This document shows, in pieces, positions 8,126 to 15,751 of a stretch of 25,017 nucleotides of DNA. The notes beneath the pieces were generated by a model. The model did not search any database and had not been told where the DNA came from. It worked only from the letters and a program-made list of their open reading frames with translations. The stretch comes from JALZAH01 sp051000755. Lineage in GTDB: Bacteria; Actinomycetota; Acidimicrobiia; Acidimicrobiales; Palsa-688. The stretch covers positions 1 to 25,017 of the forward strand of contig JBPCNZ010000109.1 of the NCBI GenBank assembly GCA_051000755.1, written 5' to 3'. The position numbers and the translations under genes are program-made. Within the stretch, counting starts at the first letter, position 1. Each line of letters opens with the position of its first letter.

Positions 8126-9114
8126 GCGAGGCGACGATCCGGCCGATCGAGGTCCTCACCGTGGGTCGCGTCGGCGTCGACCTCTACCCCGAGCAGTCCG
8201 GCGTCGCGCTGGCGGAGGTGGCCACGTTTGCCAAGTCGCTCGGCGGCACCGCAACCAACGTGGCGGTGGCCGCGGCCCGGTTGGGGCGCTCGGCCGCGGT
8301 GCTGACCAAGGTCGGACCCGACGACTTCGGAACCTACGTCCGCCATGCCCTCGCCGGTTTCGGTGTCGATCCGCGCTATGTCGGCACCGCCCCCCACCTG
8401 ATCACGCCGGTGGTGTTCTGCGCCTTGAACCCGCCCGAGGATCCGCCTCTGCTCTTCTACCGCCTGCCCGTTGCTCCTGACCTTACGCTGAGCGCCGACG
8501 ACGTGCCATGGGAAGCCGTGAAGGCGGTGCCGCTTCTGTGGGTCACTGGCACCGGAGTCTCGGCCGAGCCGGCTCGCCAGACCCAACTGGACATGCTCGA
8601 GCATCGCCGCCGCCCCAATCGGGGCACGGGCCGATGGACGGTGCTCGACCTTGACTGGCGCCCCATGTTCTGGTCCTCCCCCGACGAGGCCCGCCGCGCC
8701 TACGAGCTGATGCTCGACCGGGTCTCGGTCGTCGTCGGCAACACCGCCGAGGTGGAGGTCGTCGTCGGCAGCTCCGACCCCGAAGAGGCGGCTCGCCGTC
8801 TCCTGGACCACGGAGTCGAGCTGGCCATGGTGAAGAAGGGTGCCGAGGGGGTGCTGGTGGCGACGAGGGAAGGCATGACCACGGTCGCCCCTCAGCCGGT
8901 CAAGGTCGTCTGCGGTCTGGGAGCTGGAGATGCCTTCGGGGGCGCTCTCACCCATGGGCTGCTCTCGGGATGGGACCCGGTGCGATGCGCGGAGTACGCC
9001 AACGCCGCGGGGGCGATCGTCGCGTCCCGGCTGGCCTGTGCCGATGCGATGCCCACCATCGACGAGCTGGAGGCGTTGGTGTCGGCCCGGGATGTGCCTG
9101 AGAGGGCGTGCTGA
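8122..9114 (+). CDS. iolC: 5-dehydro-2-deoxygluconokinase
   Basis: PfkB-family kinase of 330 aa that phosphorylates 5-dehydro-2-deoxygluconate to its 6-phosphate. It begins VLTVGRVGVDLYPEQSG, carries the first PfkB signature as GGTATNVAVAAARLG (41-55) and KVGPDDFGTYVR (63-74), and ends with the second signature GAGDAFGGALTHG (from 267) with catalytic Asp270. The open frame continues upstream into iolG, but the family N-terminus and the ATGA overlap with the iolG stop identify ATG 8122 as the start. No IolJ-type aldolase domain is fused to its C-terminus; a separate Cgl0159-family gene follows at once, also overlapping the stop. Confidence 0.92.
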   Translation: MSEATIRPIEVLTVGRVGVDLYPEQSGVALAEVATFAKSLGGTATNVAVAAARLGRSAAVLTKVGPDDFGTYVRHALAGFGVDPRYVGTAPHLITPVVFCALNPPEDPPLLFYRLPVAPDLTLSADDVPWEAVKAVPLLWVTGTGVSAEPARQTQLDMLEHRRRPNRGTGRWTVLDLDWRPMFWSSPDEARRAYELMLDRVSVVVGNTAEVEVVVGSSDPEEAARRLLDHGVELAMVKKGAEGVLVATREGMTTVAPQPVKVVCGLGAGDAFGGALTHGLLSGWDPVRCAEYANAAGAIVASRLACADAMPTIDELEALVSARDVPERAC

Positions 9115-10028
9115 TGGGGGCCATCAGCGATGGGCAATGGCGGCACTTGCTGGCCACTCGTACCGCCCGCCCGGGCGCCATCGCTGCGGCCTATGCCAGC
9201 CGTAGGCGTCCCGACAGCCCCCTCAACGCCCGCGGCACCATGTTTCTGGTGGCGGCGGACCATACGGCTCGAGGGATGCTGCGATCCGGTGCTGACCCGA
9301 TGGCCATGGCGGACCGGCGCAGCCTGCTCAACCGGTTGGTGACCGCCCTGGCCAATCCGGACGTCGACGGGGTGCTGGGTTCGCCTGACGTGATCGAGGA
9401 GCTGCTGCTGCTGGGCGCGCTGGAGGACAAGGTGGTCATCGGTTCGATGAACCGGGGCGGCCTCGACGGTGCCGCCTGGACCATGGACGACCGCTTCACC
9501 GGCTACGACGCGGCCAGCATCGCCACCTGCCGGCTCAACGGCGGCAAGATGTTGCTGCGGATCGACCACCAGGACGCAGGCACGGCGCCGACCCTGCAGG
9601 CCTGCGCCCAAGCCGTCACCGCCCTGGCCGCACGGGAGATGATGGCCATGGTCGAGCCGTTGCCGTATCGCCGGGGCGACGATGGGGCGCTGACCCTGCA
9701 GGTCGATGCCGGGTCCCTGGCCCGTGCCGTGACGGTGGCGTCGGCTCTGGGCACCACCAGCGCCTACACATGGCTGAAGATGCCGGCGTGCGACGACCCC
9801 GACGCTGTCTACGGCGCCACGACCCTGCCCTGTGTGGTGCTCGGCGGAGCGCCGGGCCCGGACCTCGCCGCGCAGGTCGACTCGTGGGGCCAGGCCCTGC
9901 GCCAGCCCGTGGTGCGCGGCCTGGTCGTGGGCCGGACCGTGCTCTACCCCGACGACGGCGACGTGGTCGGAACCATCGATGCCGCGGCCAAGGTGTTGCG
10001 GGCGACGCGCGAAGGGATCCTCCCCTGA
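9114..10028 (+). CDS. Cgl0159-family (beta/alpha)8-fold protein, probable deoxy-keto-gluconate-6-phosphate aldolase
   Basis: A 304-aa protein that I recognise as the family represented by Cgl0159 (cg0198) in the inositol cluster of Corynebacterium. It shows TMFLVAADHTARGML (near 42-56), LGSPDVIEELLLLGAL, VIGSMNRGG, GYDAASIATCRLNGGKMLLRID and YTWLKMPACDD, with the conserved Asp, His and Lys residues expected of a class I aldolase-like TIM barrel. No canonical IolJ lies in the window, and in many bacteria a DeoC/LacD-like aldolase is fused to or follows IolC, so cleavage of 5-dehydro-2-deoxygluconate 6-phosphate to DHAP and malonate semialdehyde is the natural proposal. That function is inference. 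ATG 9114 shares bases with the iolC stop, and GAGAGGG lies eight bases upstream. Confidence 0.85.
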   Translation: MGAISDGQWRHLLATRTARPGAIAAAYASRRRPDSPLNARGTMFLVAADHTARGMLRSGADPMAMADRRSLLNRLVTALANPDVDGVLGSPDVIEELLLLGALEDKVVIGSMNRGGLDGAAWTMDDRFTGYDAASIATCRLNGGKMLLRIDHQDAGTAPTLQACAQAVTALAAREMMAMVEPLPYRRGDDGALTLQVDAGSLARAVTVASALGTTSAYTWLKMPACDDPDAVYGATTLPCVVLGGAPGPDLAAQVDSWGQALRQPVVRGLVVGRTVLYPDDGDVVGTIDAAAKVLRATREGILP

Positions 10029-10054
10029 CTCTCCATGTCCCCGCCTCCGAAACC

Positions 10055-10951
10055 ATGATGGTGACTCCGCAGACGGCGGGTTGGGAGTGGTCGGGGCTTC
10101 AGGTTCTGCGCCTACAACCCGGCACGCCCCGCTCGGTGGAGACCGGTGACGCCGAGATGTTCATCCTTCCCCTCTCCGGAGGGGCGAGTCTCGAGGTGGC
10201 CACCACGGACGGGTCCGCCGAGGCGTCCTTCGATCTGGCCGGTCGCCGATCCGTGTTCACCCAGGTGAGTGATTTCGCCTACGTGGGCAGGGACAGCGTC
10301 GTCACCCTGACCAGCGCCGCAGGGGCCGAGGTGGCCCTGCCCTCAGCGCGCTGCCAGACCCGCCGGCCGGCGACGTACGGGGCCGCCGCCGACGTCCCCG
10401 TCGAGGTGCGGGGCGCCGGTCCGGCCACCCGGCAGGTCACCAACTTCGGCGCGCCGGGGGCATGGGATCATGCCGAGAAGTTGATCTGTTGCGAGCTGAT
10501 CACCCCGCCGGGCAACTGGTCGAGCTTCCCCCCGCACAAACACGACGCAACCGATCCGTGCCCGGTCGTCAACGAGGAGATCTACTTCTACCGGATCGCA
10601 GGTTCGGACCAGATCACGCCCAGCCGGGACGGATTCGGCCTGCACCGCACCTACACCGGGCCGGAGCACACCGATGCGGGACTGGCCGAGCTGGACGAGT
10701 TTCTGCAGGTGCGGGACGGGGACGTGGTGCTGATCCCGTACGGCTACCACGGGCCGTGTGTCGCCGCCCCCGGGTATCCGATGTACTACTTGAACGTGCT
10801 CGCCGGCGCTGCAGCGGAGCGGTCGATGGCCTTCTGCGACGATCCCGCCCATGCCTGGATCCGGGACGGGTGGCCAGCCATGGCGACCGATCCCCGTTGC
10901 CCGGTCACCTCGGCCCAAGGGCGTGTGGCCGGCGACCCGAGGTCGGTATGA
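10055..10951 (+). CDS. iolB: 5-deoxy-glucuronate isomerase
   Basis: KduI/IolB-family cupin isomerase converting 5-deoxy-glucuronate to 5-dehydro-2-deoxygluconate. The N-terminal VTPQTAGWEWSGLQVLRL is the IolB signature. A bicupin fold follows, with metal-binding residues visible as FPPHKHD (His161, His163), NEEIYFYR (Glu174/175) and PYGYHGP (His232), then PMYYLNVLAG near the end. The start is uncertain. ATG 10055 gives 298 aa, but family members usually have a few more residues before the signature. A CTG at 10025, eight bases after GAAGGG (10011-10016) and overlapping the preceding stop, would add LTLHVPASET in the expected place. The stop overlaps the iolD start (ATGA). Confidence 0.92.
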   Translation: MMVTPQTAGWEWSGLQVLRLQPGTPRSVETGDAEMFILPLSGGASLEVATTDGSAEASFDLAGRRSVFTQVSDFAYVGRDSVVTLTSAAGAEVALPSARCQTRRPATYGAAADVPVEVRGAGPATRQVTNFGAPGAWDHAEKLICCELITPPGNWSSFPPHKHDATDPCPVVNEEIYFYRIAGSDQITPSRDGFGLHRTYTGPEHTDAGLAELDEFLQVRDGDVVLIPYGYHGPCVAAPGYPMYYLNVLAGAAAERSMAFCDDPAHAWIRDGWPAMATDPRCPVTSAQGRVAGDPRSV

Positions 10952-12852
10952 CGGGGACCGTGCGCCTGACCACGGCCCAGGCGCTCGTCAGGTGGCTGGT
11001 GGCCCAGCGCTCGGAGCTCTTTGACGACATCGAGGTACCGCTCTTCGCCGGGGTGTTCGCGATCTTCGGGCACGGCAACGTGCTGGGTCTGGGCACCGCC
11101 CTGGGCGAGGCCCGCCTGGAGTTGCCTCTGTGGAGGGGTCAGACCGAAGAGGGGATGGCCCTGGCTGCGGTTGGTTATGCCCGGGCCATGGATCGTCGCC
11201 AAGTGATGGTGGCGACCTCGTCGGTGGGACCGGGAGCCCTCAACATGGTGACCGCCGCGGGCCTGGCCCACGCCAACCGGCTGCCGGTCCTGTTGCTCCC
11301 CGGCGACACGTTCGCGGGACGGGCGTCGGATCCGGTCCTCCAGCAGATCGAACACTTCGGGGATGCGACCGTCAACGCCAATGACGCCTTCCGCCCGGTA
11401 TCGAGATACTTCGACCGGATCACCCGCCCCGAGCAGCTGCTGGCGTCGCTGCCACAGGTCGCCCGGGTGCTCACCGATCCCGCCGACTCCGGCCCCGTGG
11501 TGCTCGCCATGCCCCAGGACGTCCAGGTCGAGGAGTTCGACTTTCCCGTAACCATGTTCGCCCGCCGGTTGCATCGCGCGTCCCGGCCGCGGCCTGATGT
11601 CGAGGCTCTGGGCGAAGCCGTCCGGATCCTTCGTAGCGCCCGCCGTCCACTCCTGATCGCCGGGGGCGGCGTGCGCTACTCGGGCGCCGCGGCACAGCTC
11701 CTCGACCTTGCCGTCACCGGTGGTGTTCCCTTCGCCGAAACCGCCGCGGGACGGACCTTGCTGCCCGATCCCCACCCCCTGAACGCCGGTGGGCTGGGCA
11801 CGATCGGTTCGGCATCCGCAAATGGCCTGGCCGCCGAGGCCGACGTGGTCGTTGCCGTCGGTACCCGCCTGCAGGACTTCACCACCTCGTCGTGGAGCTT
11901 GTTCAGCGATGACGTGCGCCTGGTAACGATCAACGCAGCCCGCTTCGACGCCGTCAAGCACGGTGCGCACGCCGTCGTCGGTGATGCGCGGGAGTCCCTC
12001 GTTGCCCTCCGTGAGGCGCTGGCCGGCTGGACGGCGGACGCCGGGTGGACCGCACGCGCCGCCACCGGCCGTGCCGCCTGGGATGCCCACATCGACAGCC
12101 TTCGCGCCGGGGTTTCCGTCGATGGGACGCTCACCTATGCGCAGATGGTCGGGATTGTCAACGACGCCAGCGGGCCCGACGACTACGTCGTCGCATCGTC
12201 GGGCGGGCTCCCCGGAGAGTTGCATGGCGGGTGGCGTACGGGCGGCGCTGCGGCCGGCGGGAGCACCTCCGGGTCCACCATGGATCTCGAGTACGGCTTC
12301 TCGTGCATGGGTTACGAGATCGCCGGGCCCTGGGGTGCATCGATGGCCAGGGCCCGAACACATCCGGATGGGCTGGTGACGGCGTTGCTGGGGGACGGCT
12401 CGTATCTGATGCTCAACTCCGAGCTGTACTCGGCGGCATTCGCAGGGCACCCCTTCGTGGCCGTCGTCTGCGACAACGGCGGCTATGCCGTCATCCATCG
12501 TCTGCAGGTCAATCAGGGCGCCGAGGCGTTCAACAACATGCTCCTAGACTGCGCCGGACCCGGTGCCGAAGGGACAGGTCTGCGAGTGGACTTCGCCATG
12601 CACGCCGCCGCTTTGGGATGCGCCGTTGTCGATCTGCCGGCGGGCTCGAGCTCGGCTGATGCTCGTATTGCCTACGCCCGGGCCCGCGACCTGGCCACCA
12701 CCCAGCGTCGCCCGTCGGTCCTGGTGTGCCGGACAGACCCGTCCTCCTGGACCGAGTCCGGTAGCTGGTGGGAGGTGGGTGTCCCGGCCTCACTGCCGGG
12801 ACGCGAGGCCTACCAGACGGGCAAGGATCGCCAGGTGCGTTGGACCGTCTGA
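10948..12852 (+). CDS. iolD: 3D-(3,5/4)-trihydroxycyclohexane-1,2-dione hydrolase
   Basis: Thiamine-diphosphate-dependent enzyme of 634 aa that opens the cyclitol ring to 5-deoxy-glucuronate. It has the three-domain acetolactate-synthase-like layout: an N-terminal PYR domain with catalytic Glu67 in QTEEGMALAAVGYA, a central domain (about 215-360; RPLLIAGGGVRYSGA), and a C-terminal PP domain with the ThDP/Mg motif GDGSYLMLNSELYSA from Gly482 and VVCDNGGYAVIHRLQ. The last motif reads NGGYAVIHRLQ where many IolD proteins have NHGFASIGGLQ, so it is a divergent member. ATG 10948 overlaps the iolB stop; the much longer open frame upstream is a shadow of iolB. It is the last gene of the plus-strand operon and converges on the small gene at 12872. 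Confidence 0.92.
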   Translation: MTGTVRLTTAQALVRWLVAQRSELFDDIEVPLFAGVFAIFGHGNVLGLGTALGEARLELPLWRGQTEEGMALAAVGYARAMDRRQVMVATSSVGPGALNMVTAAGLAHANRLPVLLLPGDTFAGRASDPVLQQIEHFGDATVNANDAFRPVSRYFDRITRPEQLLASLPQVARVLTDPADSGPVVLAMPQDVQVEEFDFPVTMFARRLHRASRPRPDVEALGEAVRILRSARRPLLIAGGGVRYSGAAAQLLDLAVTGGVPFAETAAGRTLLPDPHPLNAGGLGTIGSASANGLAAEADVVVAVGTRLQDFTTSSWSLFSDDVRLVTINAARFDAVKHGAHAVVGDARESLVALREALAGWTADAGWTARAATGRAAWDAHIDSLRAGVSVDGTLTYAQMVGIVNDASGPDDYVVASSGGLPGELHGGWRTGGAAAGGSTSGSTMDLEYGFSCMGYEIAGPWGASMARARTHPDGLVTALLGDGSYLMLNSELYSAAFAGHPFVAVVCDNGGYAVIHRLQVNQGAEAFNNMLLDCAGPGAEGTGLRVDFAMHAAALGCAVVDLPAGSSSADARIAYARARDLATTQRRPSVLVCRTDPSSWTESGSWWEVGVPASLPGREAYQTGKDRQVRWTV

Positions 12853-12871
12853 GCCGGCAGCGTGAGGAGGC

Positions 12872-13084
12872 TTACGACGCGGCCAGGGCGCGCGCCACGG
12901 CCGCGGCGTACTGATCGGCCACCTTGACCGCCAGGTCCTCGCGATCCTCGTCGAGCAACATGTTCACCCGGTAGGTGTAGTCCTCTGCCAGCTCCTGCAG
13001 ACGCGTTGTCGTTGCGGTGTCCATGCTCGAAGTGAACGAGGGCCCGGCCCCGGATATTTCGTGCGTGCCTGTGTCATCCGCCAC
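12872..13084 (-). CDS. Small conserved-looking protein of unknown function
   Basis: A 70-aa acidic, helical protein with no recognised domain. The C-terminal 50 residues (TTTRLQELAEDYTYRVN, LLDEDREDLAVKVADQYA, AAAVARALAAS) look like a two-helix bundle with heptad-like Leu/Val spacing. The GTG at 13084 has GGGAG seven bases upstream and starts four bases after the stop of the oxidoreductase gene, so it reads as the last cistron of the iolE operon. An internal ATG at 13024 would give only the 50-aa helical part and has no clear ribosome site. The function is unknown. Because it shares a transcript with inositol genes it may be an accessory or stability factor, but that is speculation. Confidence 0.6.
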   Translation of the reverse strand: MADDTGTHEISGAGPSFTSSMDTATTTRLQELAEDYTYRVNMLLDEDREDLAVKVADQYAAAVARALAAS

Positions 13085-13087
13085 CCG

Positions 13088-14248
13088 TCACTCCCGTAGC
13101 GTGACCCAACATCGGTCCTGGGCGGATCGAGCCATGCCGTCGAGGGCACGAGCACTCTGGACGGCGTCTTGGACCGTGGCGCCCCGGGGCTTCTCCTCGA
13201 CGATCGATTGCAGGAATCGTGCCGCTTCGATGACCTTCAGATCGTCATAGCCGAGGGCGATGCCTGAGCCCGGTTGAAAAGCGGCCGCTTCCCCATGGGT
13301 GGGGCCGACCAGCTCGGTGCGCACCGACTGCTCGAGATAGTCCTCGCCCAGACTCACCCCGAGCTCGCCCATGCGGCGGAAGTCCCAGTGCAAGGCCCCC
13401 TTCGTACCGTGGATCTCAAAACCGTAACTGCACTGATCGCCGACGCTGACCCGGCTGGCCTCCAGCGATCCCCGCGCGCCGCTGGCGAAGCGAACCAGGC
13501 AGCTCACATAGTCATCGTTCTCCACTCGTCCGAGCTCGCCGCCCTCGGCCAGGGCGAAGTGGCTGCCCGTCCCTGCCGGGCTCGGCCGCTCAGGGATGAA
13601 GATGGCGGCGTCGGCAACAAGCGAGTGGATGTCGCCGAGCAGGTATCGGGCCAGGTCCACGCCGTGGGAGACCAGGTCGCCGAGCACACCCGAACCACCC
13701 TCCTGCCGTTTGAATCGCCACGTCAGCGCGCCCTGCGGATGGGCGGCGTAGTCGGTGAGCAGCTTGAACCGGGCGTTGGTGATCGTGCCGATCCTGCCCT
13801 GGTCGATGAGGCTCCTGGCGTGCTCGACCGCCGGCGCATTGCGGTAGTTGAATCCGACTGCGCTCTGGACGTGCGAGTCCCTGACGGCGGAGGCGATGGT
13901 CTCGGCGTCGCTCGCCACCAGACCGACCGGCTTCTCGATCCACAGGTGCTTACCGGCGCGAGCGACAGCTTCACCGATCTGGCGGTGAAGGAAGTTCGGT
14001 GCGGTGACGCTCACGGCCTGCACCCGATCATCGTCGAGCACGTCATGCCAGCGCGCCGTGCCGTGGGCGAAGCCGAAGCGCTCGATGGCATCGGCGCGCC
14101 GCTCGGGTTCTGGGTCGGCGACCATCACCAGGTTGGGGGCCAGGGGGAGCTGCGCATAGTGATGCAACACCCGGCTGTAGGCCCGGGCGTGCACATGGCC
14201 CATCCACCCGAACCCGACGACGGCGACACCGAGAGGATCCCGGGTCAT
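13088..14248 (-). CDS. Gfo/Idh/MocA-family oxidoreductase, second dehydrogenase of the inositol locus
   Basis: NAD(P)-dependent dehydrogenase of 386 aa. A Rossmann N-terminus (VAVVGFGWMGHVHARAY) is followed by VSVTAPNFLH, the catalytic-lysine motif WIEKPVGL, GFNYRNAPAV, and a substrate helix GDLVSHGVDLARYLLGDI, in which His and Asp occupy the usual catalytic positions. It differs from IolG in this region and is longer, resembling Gfo/Idh enzymes found with sugar-isomerase-like proteins, so it may act on another cyclitol such as scyllo- or chiro-inositol or on a keto-inositol. The open frame extends to 14749 but overlaps iolE; ATG 14248 overlaps the iolE stop (ATGA) and begins the family N-terminus. 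Family is secure, substrate unknown. Confidence 0.88.
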   Translation of the reverse strand: MTRDPLGVAVVGFGWMGHVHARAYSRVLHHYAQLPLAPNLVMVADPEPERRADAIERFGFAHGTARWHDVLDDDRVQAVSVTAPNFLHRQIGEAVARAGKHLWIEKPVGLVASDAETIASAVRDSHVQSAVGFNYRNAPAVEHARSLIDQGRIGTITNARFKLLTDYAAHPQGALTWRFKRQEGGSGVLGDLVSHGVDLARYLLGDIHSLVADAAIFIPERPSPAGTGSHFALAEGGELGRVENDDYVSCLVRFASGARGSLEASRVSVGDQCSYGFEIHGTKGALHWDFRRMGELGVSLGEDYLEQSVRTELVGPTHGEAAAFQPGSGIALGYDDLKVIEAARFLQSIVEEKPRGATVQDAVQSARALDGMARSAQDRCWVTLRE

Positions 14249-15132
14249 GGGGTCATGACGGACGTCAAGAAGTCGATGCTGCGACCGACGTCGAGCATCG
14301 GGCCGGCGCCGGGGGGCGGCGGATCGTGAAGGGCGCAGTCCTGCTCCAGGACGTACCAGCCCTGGTAGCCCACTCTCTCCAGCGCAGAGACGACCCCAGC
14401 GATGTCGAGGTCTCCCTCGCCAAGCGGTGCATAGAGACCGGCCCGAACGCCCTCGAGGTAGGTGATGGCGCCGGCGGCCACCGAGGTTGCCACCGACGTG
14501 CGAACGTCCTTGAGATGGACGTGGGCGACCCGGTCTGCGGCCCGGTTCAGCAGCTCGACGGGCTGCATGCCGCCGATGAGCAGATGCCCGGTGTCCAGGC
14601 AGAGCTTGATGTCGCTGACGCCGAGCAGCCGTAGGACGGAGTCTCGGTCCTCTATGGCGGTGCCGACATGGGGATGCAGCGTTGCCGTCATCCCGTGGGC
14701 GGCGATCACCTCCTGGAGCCGGGCGACGTTGCTGGCCAGGATCTTCCATTCGCCCTCGGAGAGGGTCATCTTGCGGTCGTAGCTGCCGTCGACCGACGAC
14801 GCCGCGATCACGACCACGTCGGATCCGGCCGCGGCGAGGATGGCGATCGCCTCGGTGGCTGACGTCAGGTCGAGCGCAGGGTCGACGTGGAGCGGGACGG
14901 GCAGGAAGCCACCCACGAGCTGCATGTCGTAGTGGTTGAGCCGGTCACAAACCTCCGCCGGCTGGCTACCCAGATAGCCGGTGGGGCCCAGCTCCGAGGC
15001 CCGCAGACCGAGGGCGCGCATCTCGCCGAGCACCCGGTCAGGGGTGAGCTCGCAGCCCCAACCCGGAGCCTCGCAAACGCCCCACGATATGGGAGCACCA
15101 GCAATTCTGGCGCCAATTGGTGTGGCGGTCAT
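14245..15132 (-). CDS. iolE: Inosose dehydratase-like TIM-barrel protein
   Basis: Xylose-isomerase-like TIM barrel of 295 aa. The N-terminal APISWGVCEAPGWG is the signature of the actinobacterial IolE/MocC group, whose members dehydrate 2-keto-myo-inositol to 3D-(3,5/4)-trihydroxycyclohexane-1,2-dione, the substrate of IolD. Likely metal ligands and active-site residues lie in TLHPHVGTAIED, KLCLDTGHLLIGG, VAHVHLKDV and WYVLEQDCAL. ATG 15132 is preceded by AAGGAG at good spacing; a GTG at 15147 would place the ribosome site inside the gene. It is the only candidate for the dehydratase step in the window, yet it is on the opposite strand from the other iol genes and heads its own operon behind an inverted repeat. 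An isomerase role (IolI/IolH) cannot be excluded. Confidence 0.78.
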   Translation of the reverse strand: MTATPIGARIAGAPISWGVCEAPGWGCELTPDRVLGEMRALGLRASELGPTGYLGSQPAEVCDRLNHYDMQLVGGFLPVPLHVDPALDLTSATEAIAILAAAGSDVVVIAASSVDGSYDRKMTLSEGEWKILASNVARLQEVIAAHGMTATLHPHVGTAIEDRDSVLRLLGVSDIKLCLDTGHLLIGGMQPVELLNRAADRVAHVHLKDVRTSVATSVAAGAITYLEGVRAGLYAPLGEGDLDIAGVVSALERVGYQGWYVLEQDCALHDPPPPGAGPMLDVGRSIDFLTSVMTP

Positions 15133-15170
15133 GGTGGCTCCTTGCACCCGGCCGGTGACCCGGGAGAGAA

Positions 15171-15192
15171 CTTCTCCAGCGCTTTGGAGAAG
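15171..15192. promoter_or_regulatory. Inverted repeat upstream of iolE, candidate operator
   Basis: CTTCTCCA (15171-15178), spacer GCGCTT, TGGAGAAG (15185-15192): a perfect 8-bp inverted repeat of 22 bases, starting 39 bases upstream of the iolE ATG. It differs from the AGGACA boxes of the gntR-mmsA spacer, so a different regulator may bind. The element could also form an RNA hairpin in the leader of either strand. Confidence 0.5.
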
Positions 15193-15320
15193 CAGTATCG
15201 CGCCGTGAGGCCGATCATTCTCACCCCTCGCTCAGCTCAATCTCAGAAACGGGATGCTCAGGCGGGCCGAGGGGGTCGATGATGCCGTGGTCGTCGATGC
15301 CGCCCCCGACGGGCGGTCAC

Positions 15321-15326
15321 TAACCT
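15321..15326 (+). promoter_or_regulatory. -10-like box of the rhodanese gene
   Basis: TAACCT ends seven bases before the GTG at 15334, the spacing of a leaderless actinobacterial promoter. The -35 region is not recognisable. Confidence 0.3.
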
Positions 15327-15333
15327 CGGCGCC

Positions 15334-15732
15334 GTGACCAGGCGCAGCATCGACGAGGTCGTGGACGAGGAGCGTGCCCGCTATCGGCGTGTCGACCCGG
15401 CCGCGGCCGCCGCCCTCCGCGACGACGGTGGGTTGCTCGTCGACATCCGCCCGGTGGGGTTGCGCCAGCGAGACGGCGAGATCCCCGATGCGGTGATCGT
15501 GGACCGCAACAAGCTCGAGTGGCGACTCGACCCGGCGTCAGCCGACCGCCTGGACGTCGTAGACGACGCTACCTACGAGCGACCGGTTGTGCTGTTCTGC
15601 GAGGACGGGTACGCCTCGACGCTGGCCGCCGTGTCTCTGCGCGCCCTCGGCCTGGAGGGGGCGACGGACATGATCGGCGGGTTCCGGGCCTGGGCTGCTG
15701 CCGGGCGACCCGTGACCCCGGCCCGGCCCTGA
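15334..15732 (+). CDS. Rhodanese-like domain protein
   Basis: Single rhodanese domain, 132 aa. It has the LVDIRPVGLRQRDGEIPDAV segment (CH2A-like, about 35-54) and the active-site loop beginning with Cys89 in LFCEDGYAST, followed by AAVSLRALGLEGATDMIGGF, the usual last helix and strand. Such proteins bind persulfide sulfur and act in sulfurtransfer; the loop CEDGYAS suggests an active member, but the acceptor is unknown. The GTG start has no Shine-Dalgarno but follows a TAACCT box by seven bases. The gene is divergent from iolE and convergent with the phosphoesterase. Context does not link it clearly to either. Confidence 0.88.
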   Translation: MTRRSIDEVVDEERARYRRVDPAAAAALRDDGGLLVDIRPVGLRQRDGEIPDAVIVDRNKLEWRLDPASADRLDVVDDATYERPVVLFCEDGYASTLAAVSLRALGLEGATDMIGGFRAWAAAGRPVTPARP

Positions 15733-15751
15733 CCCCTTCGGCCAGCTCCGG

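Noticed and set aside
8122..9114. IolC as an ordinary fructokinase or ribokinase
   Set aside because: Operon position between iolG and the Cgl0159-family gene, plus the N-terminal pattern, favour 5-dehydro-2-deoxygluconokinase.
10462..10947. N-terminal extension of the iolD frame to 10462
   Set aside because: The extra 162 residues are an out-of-frame reading of iolB. IolD family length and the ATGA overlap place the start at 10948.
10786..12498. 570-codon minus-strand frame opposite iolD
   Set aside because: Antisense shadow with no domain similarity; IolD on the plus strand has all catalytic motifs.
14249..14749. Upstream extension of the second Gfo/Idh frame
   Set aside because: It is Arg/Pro-rich, overlaps iolE in another frame and lacks family similarity; ATG 14248 gives the Rossmann N-terminus.
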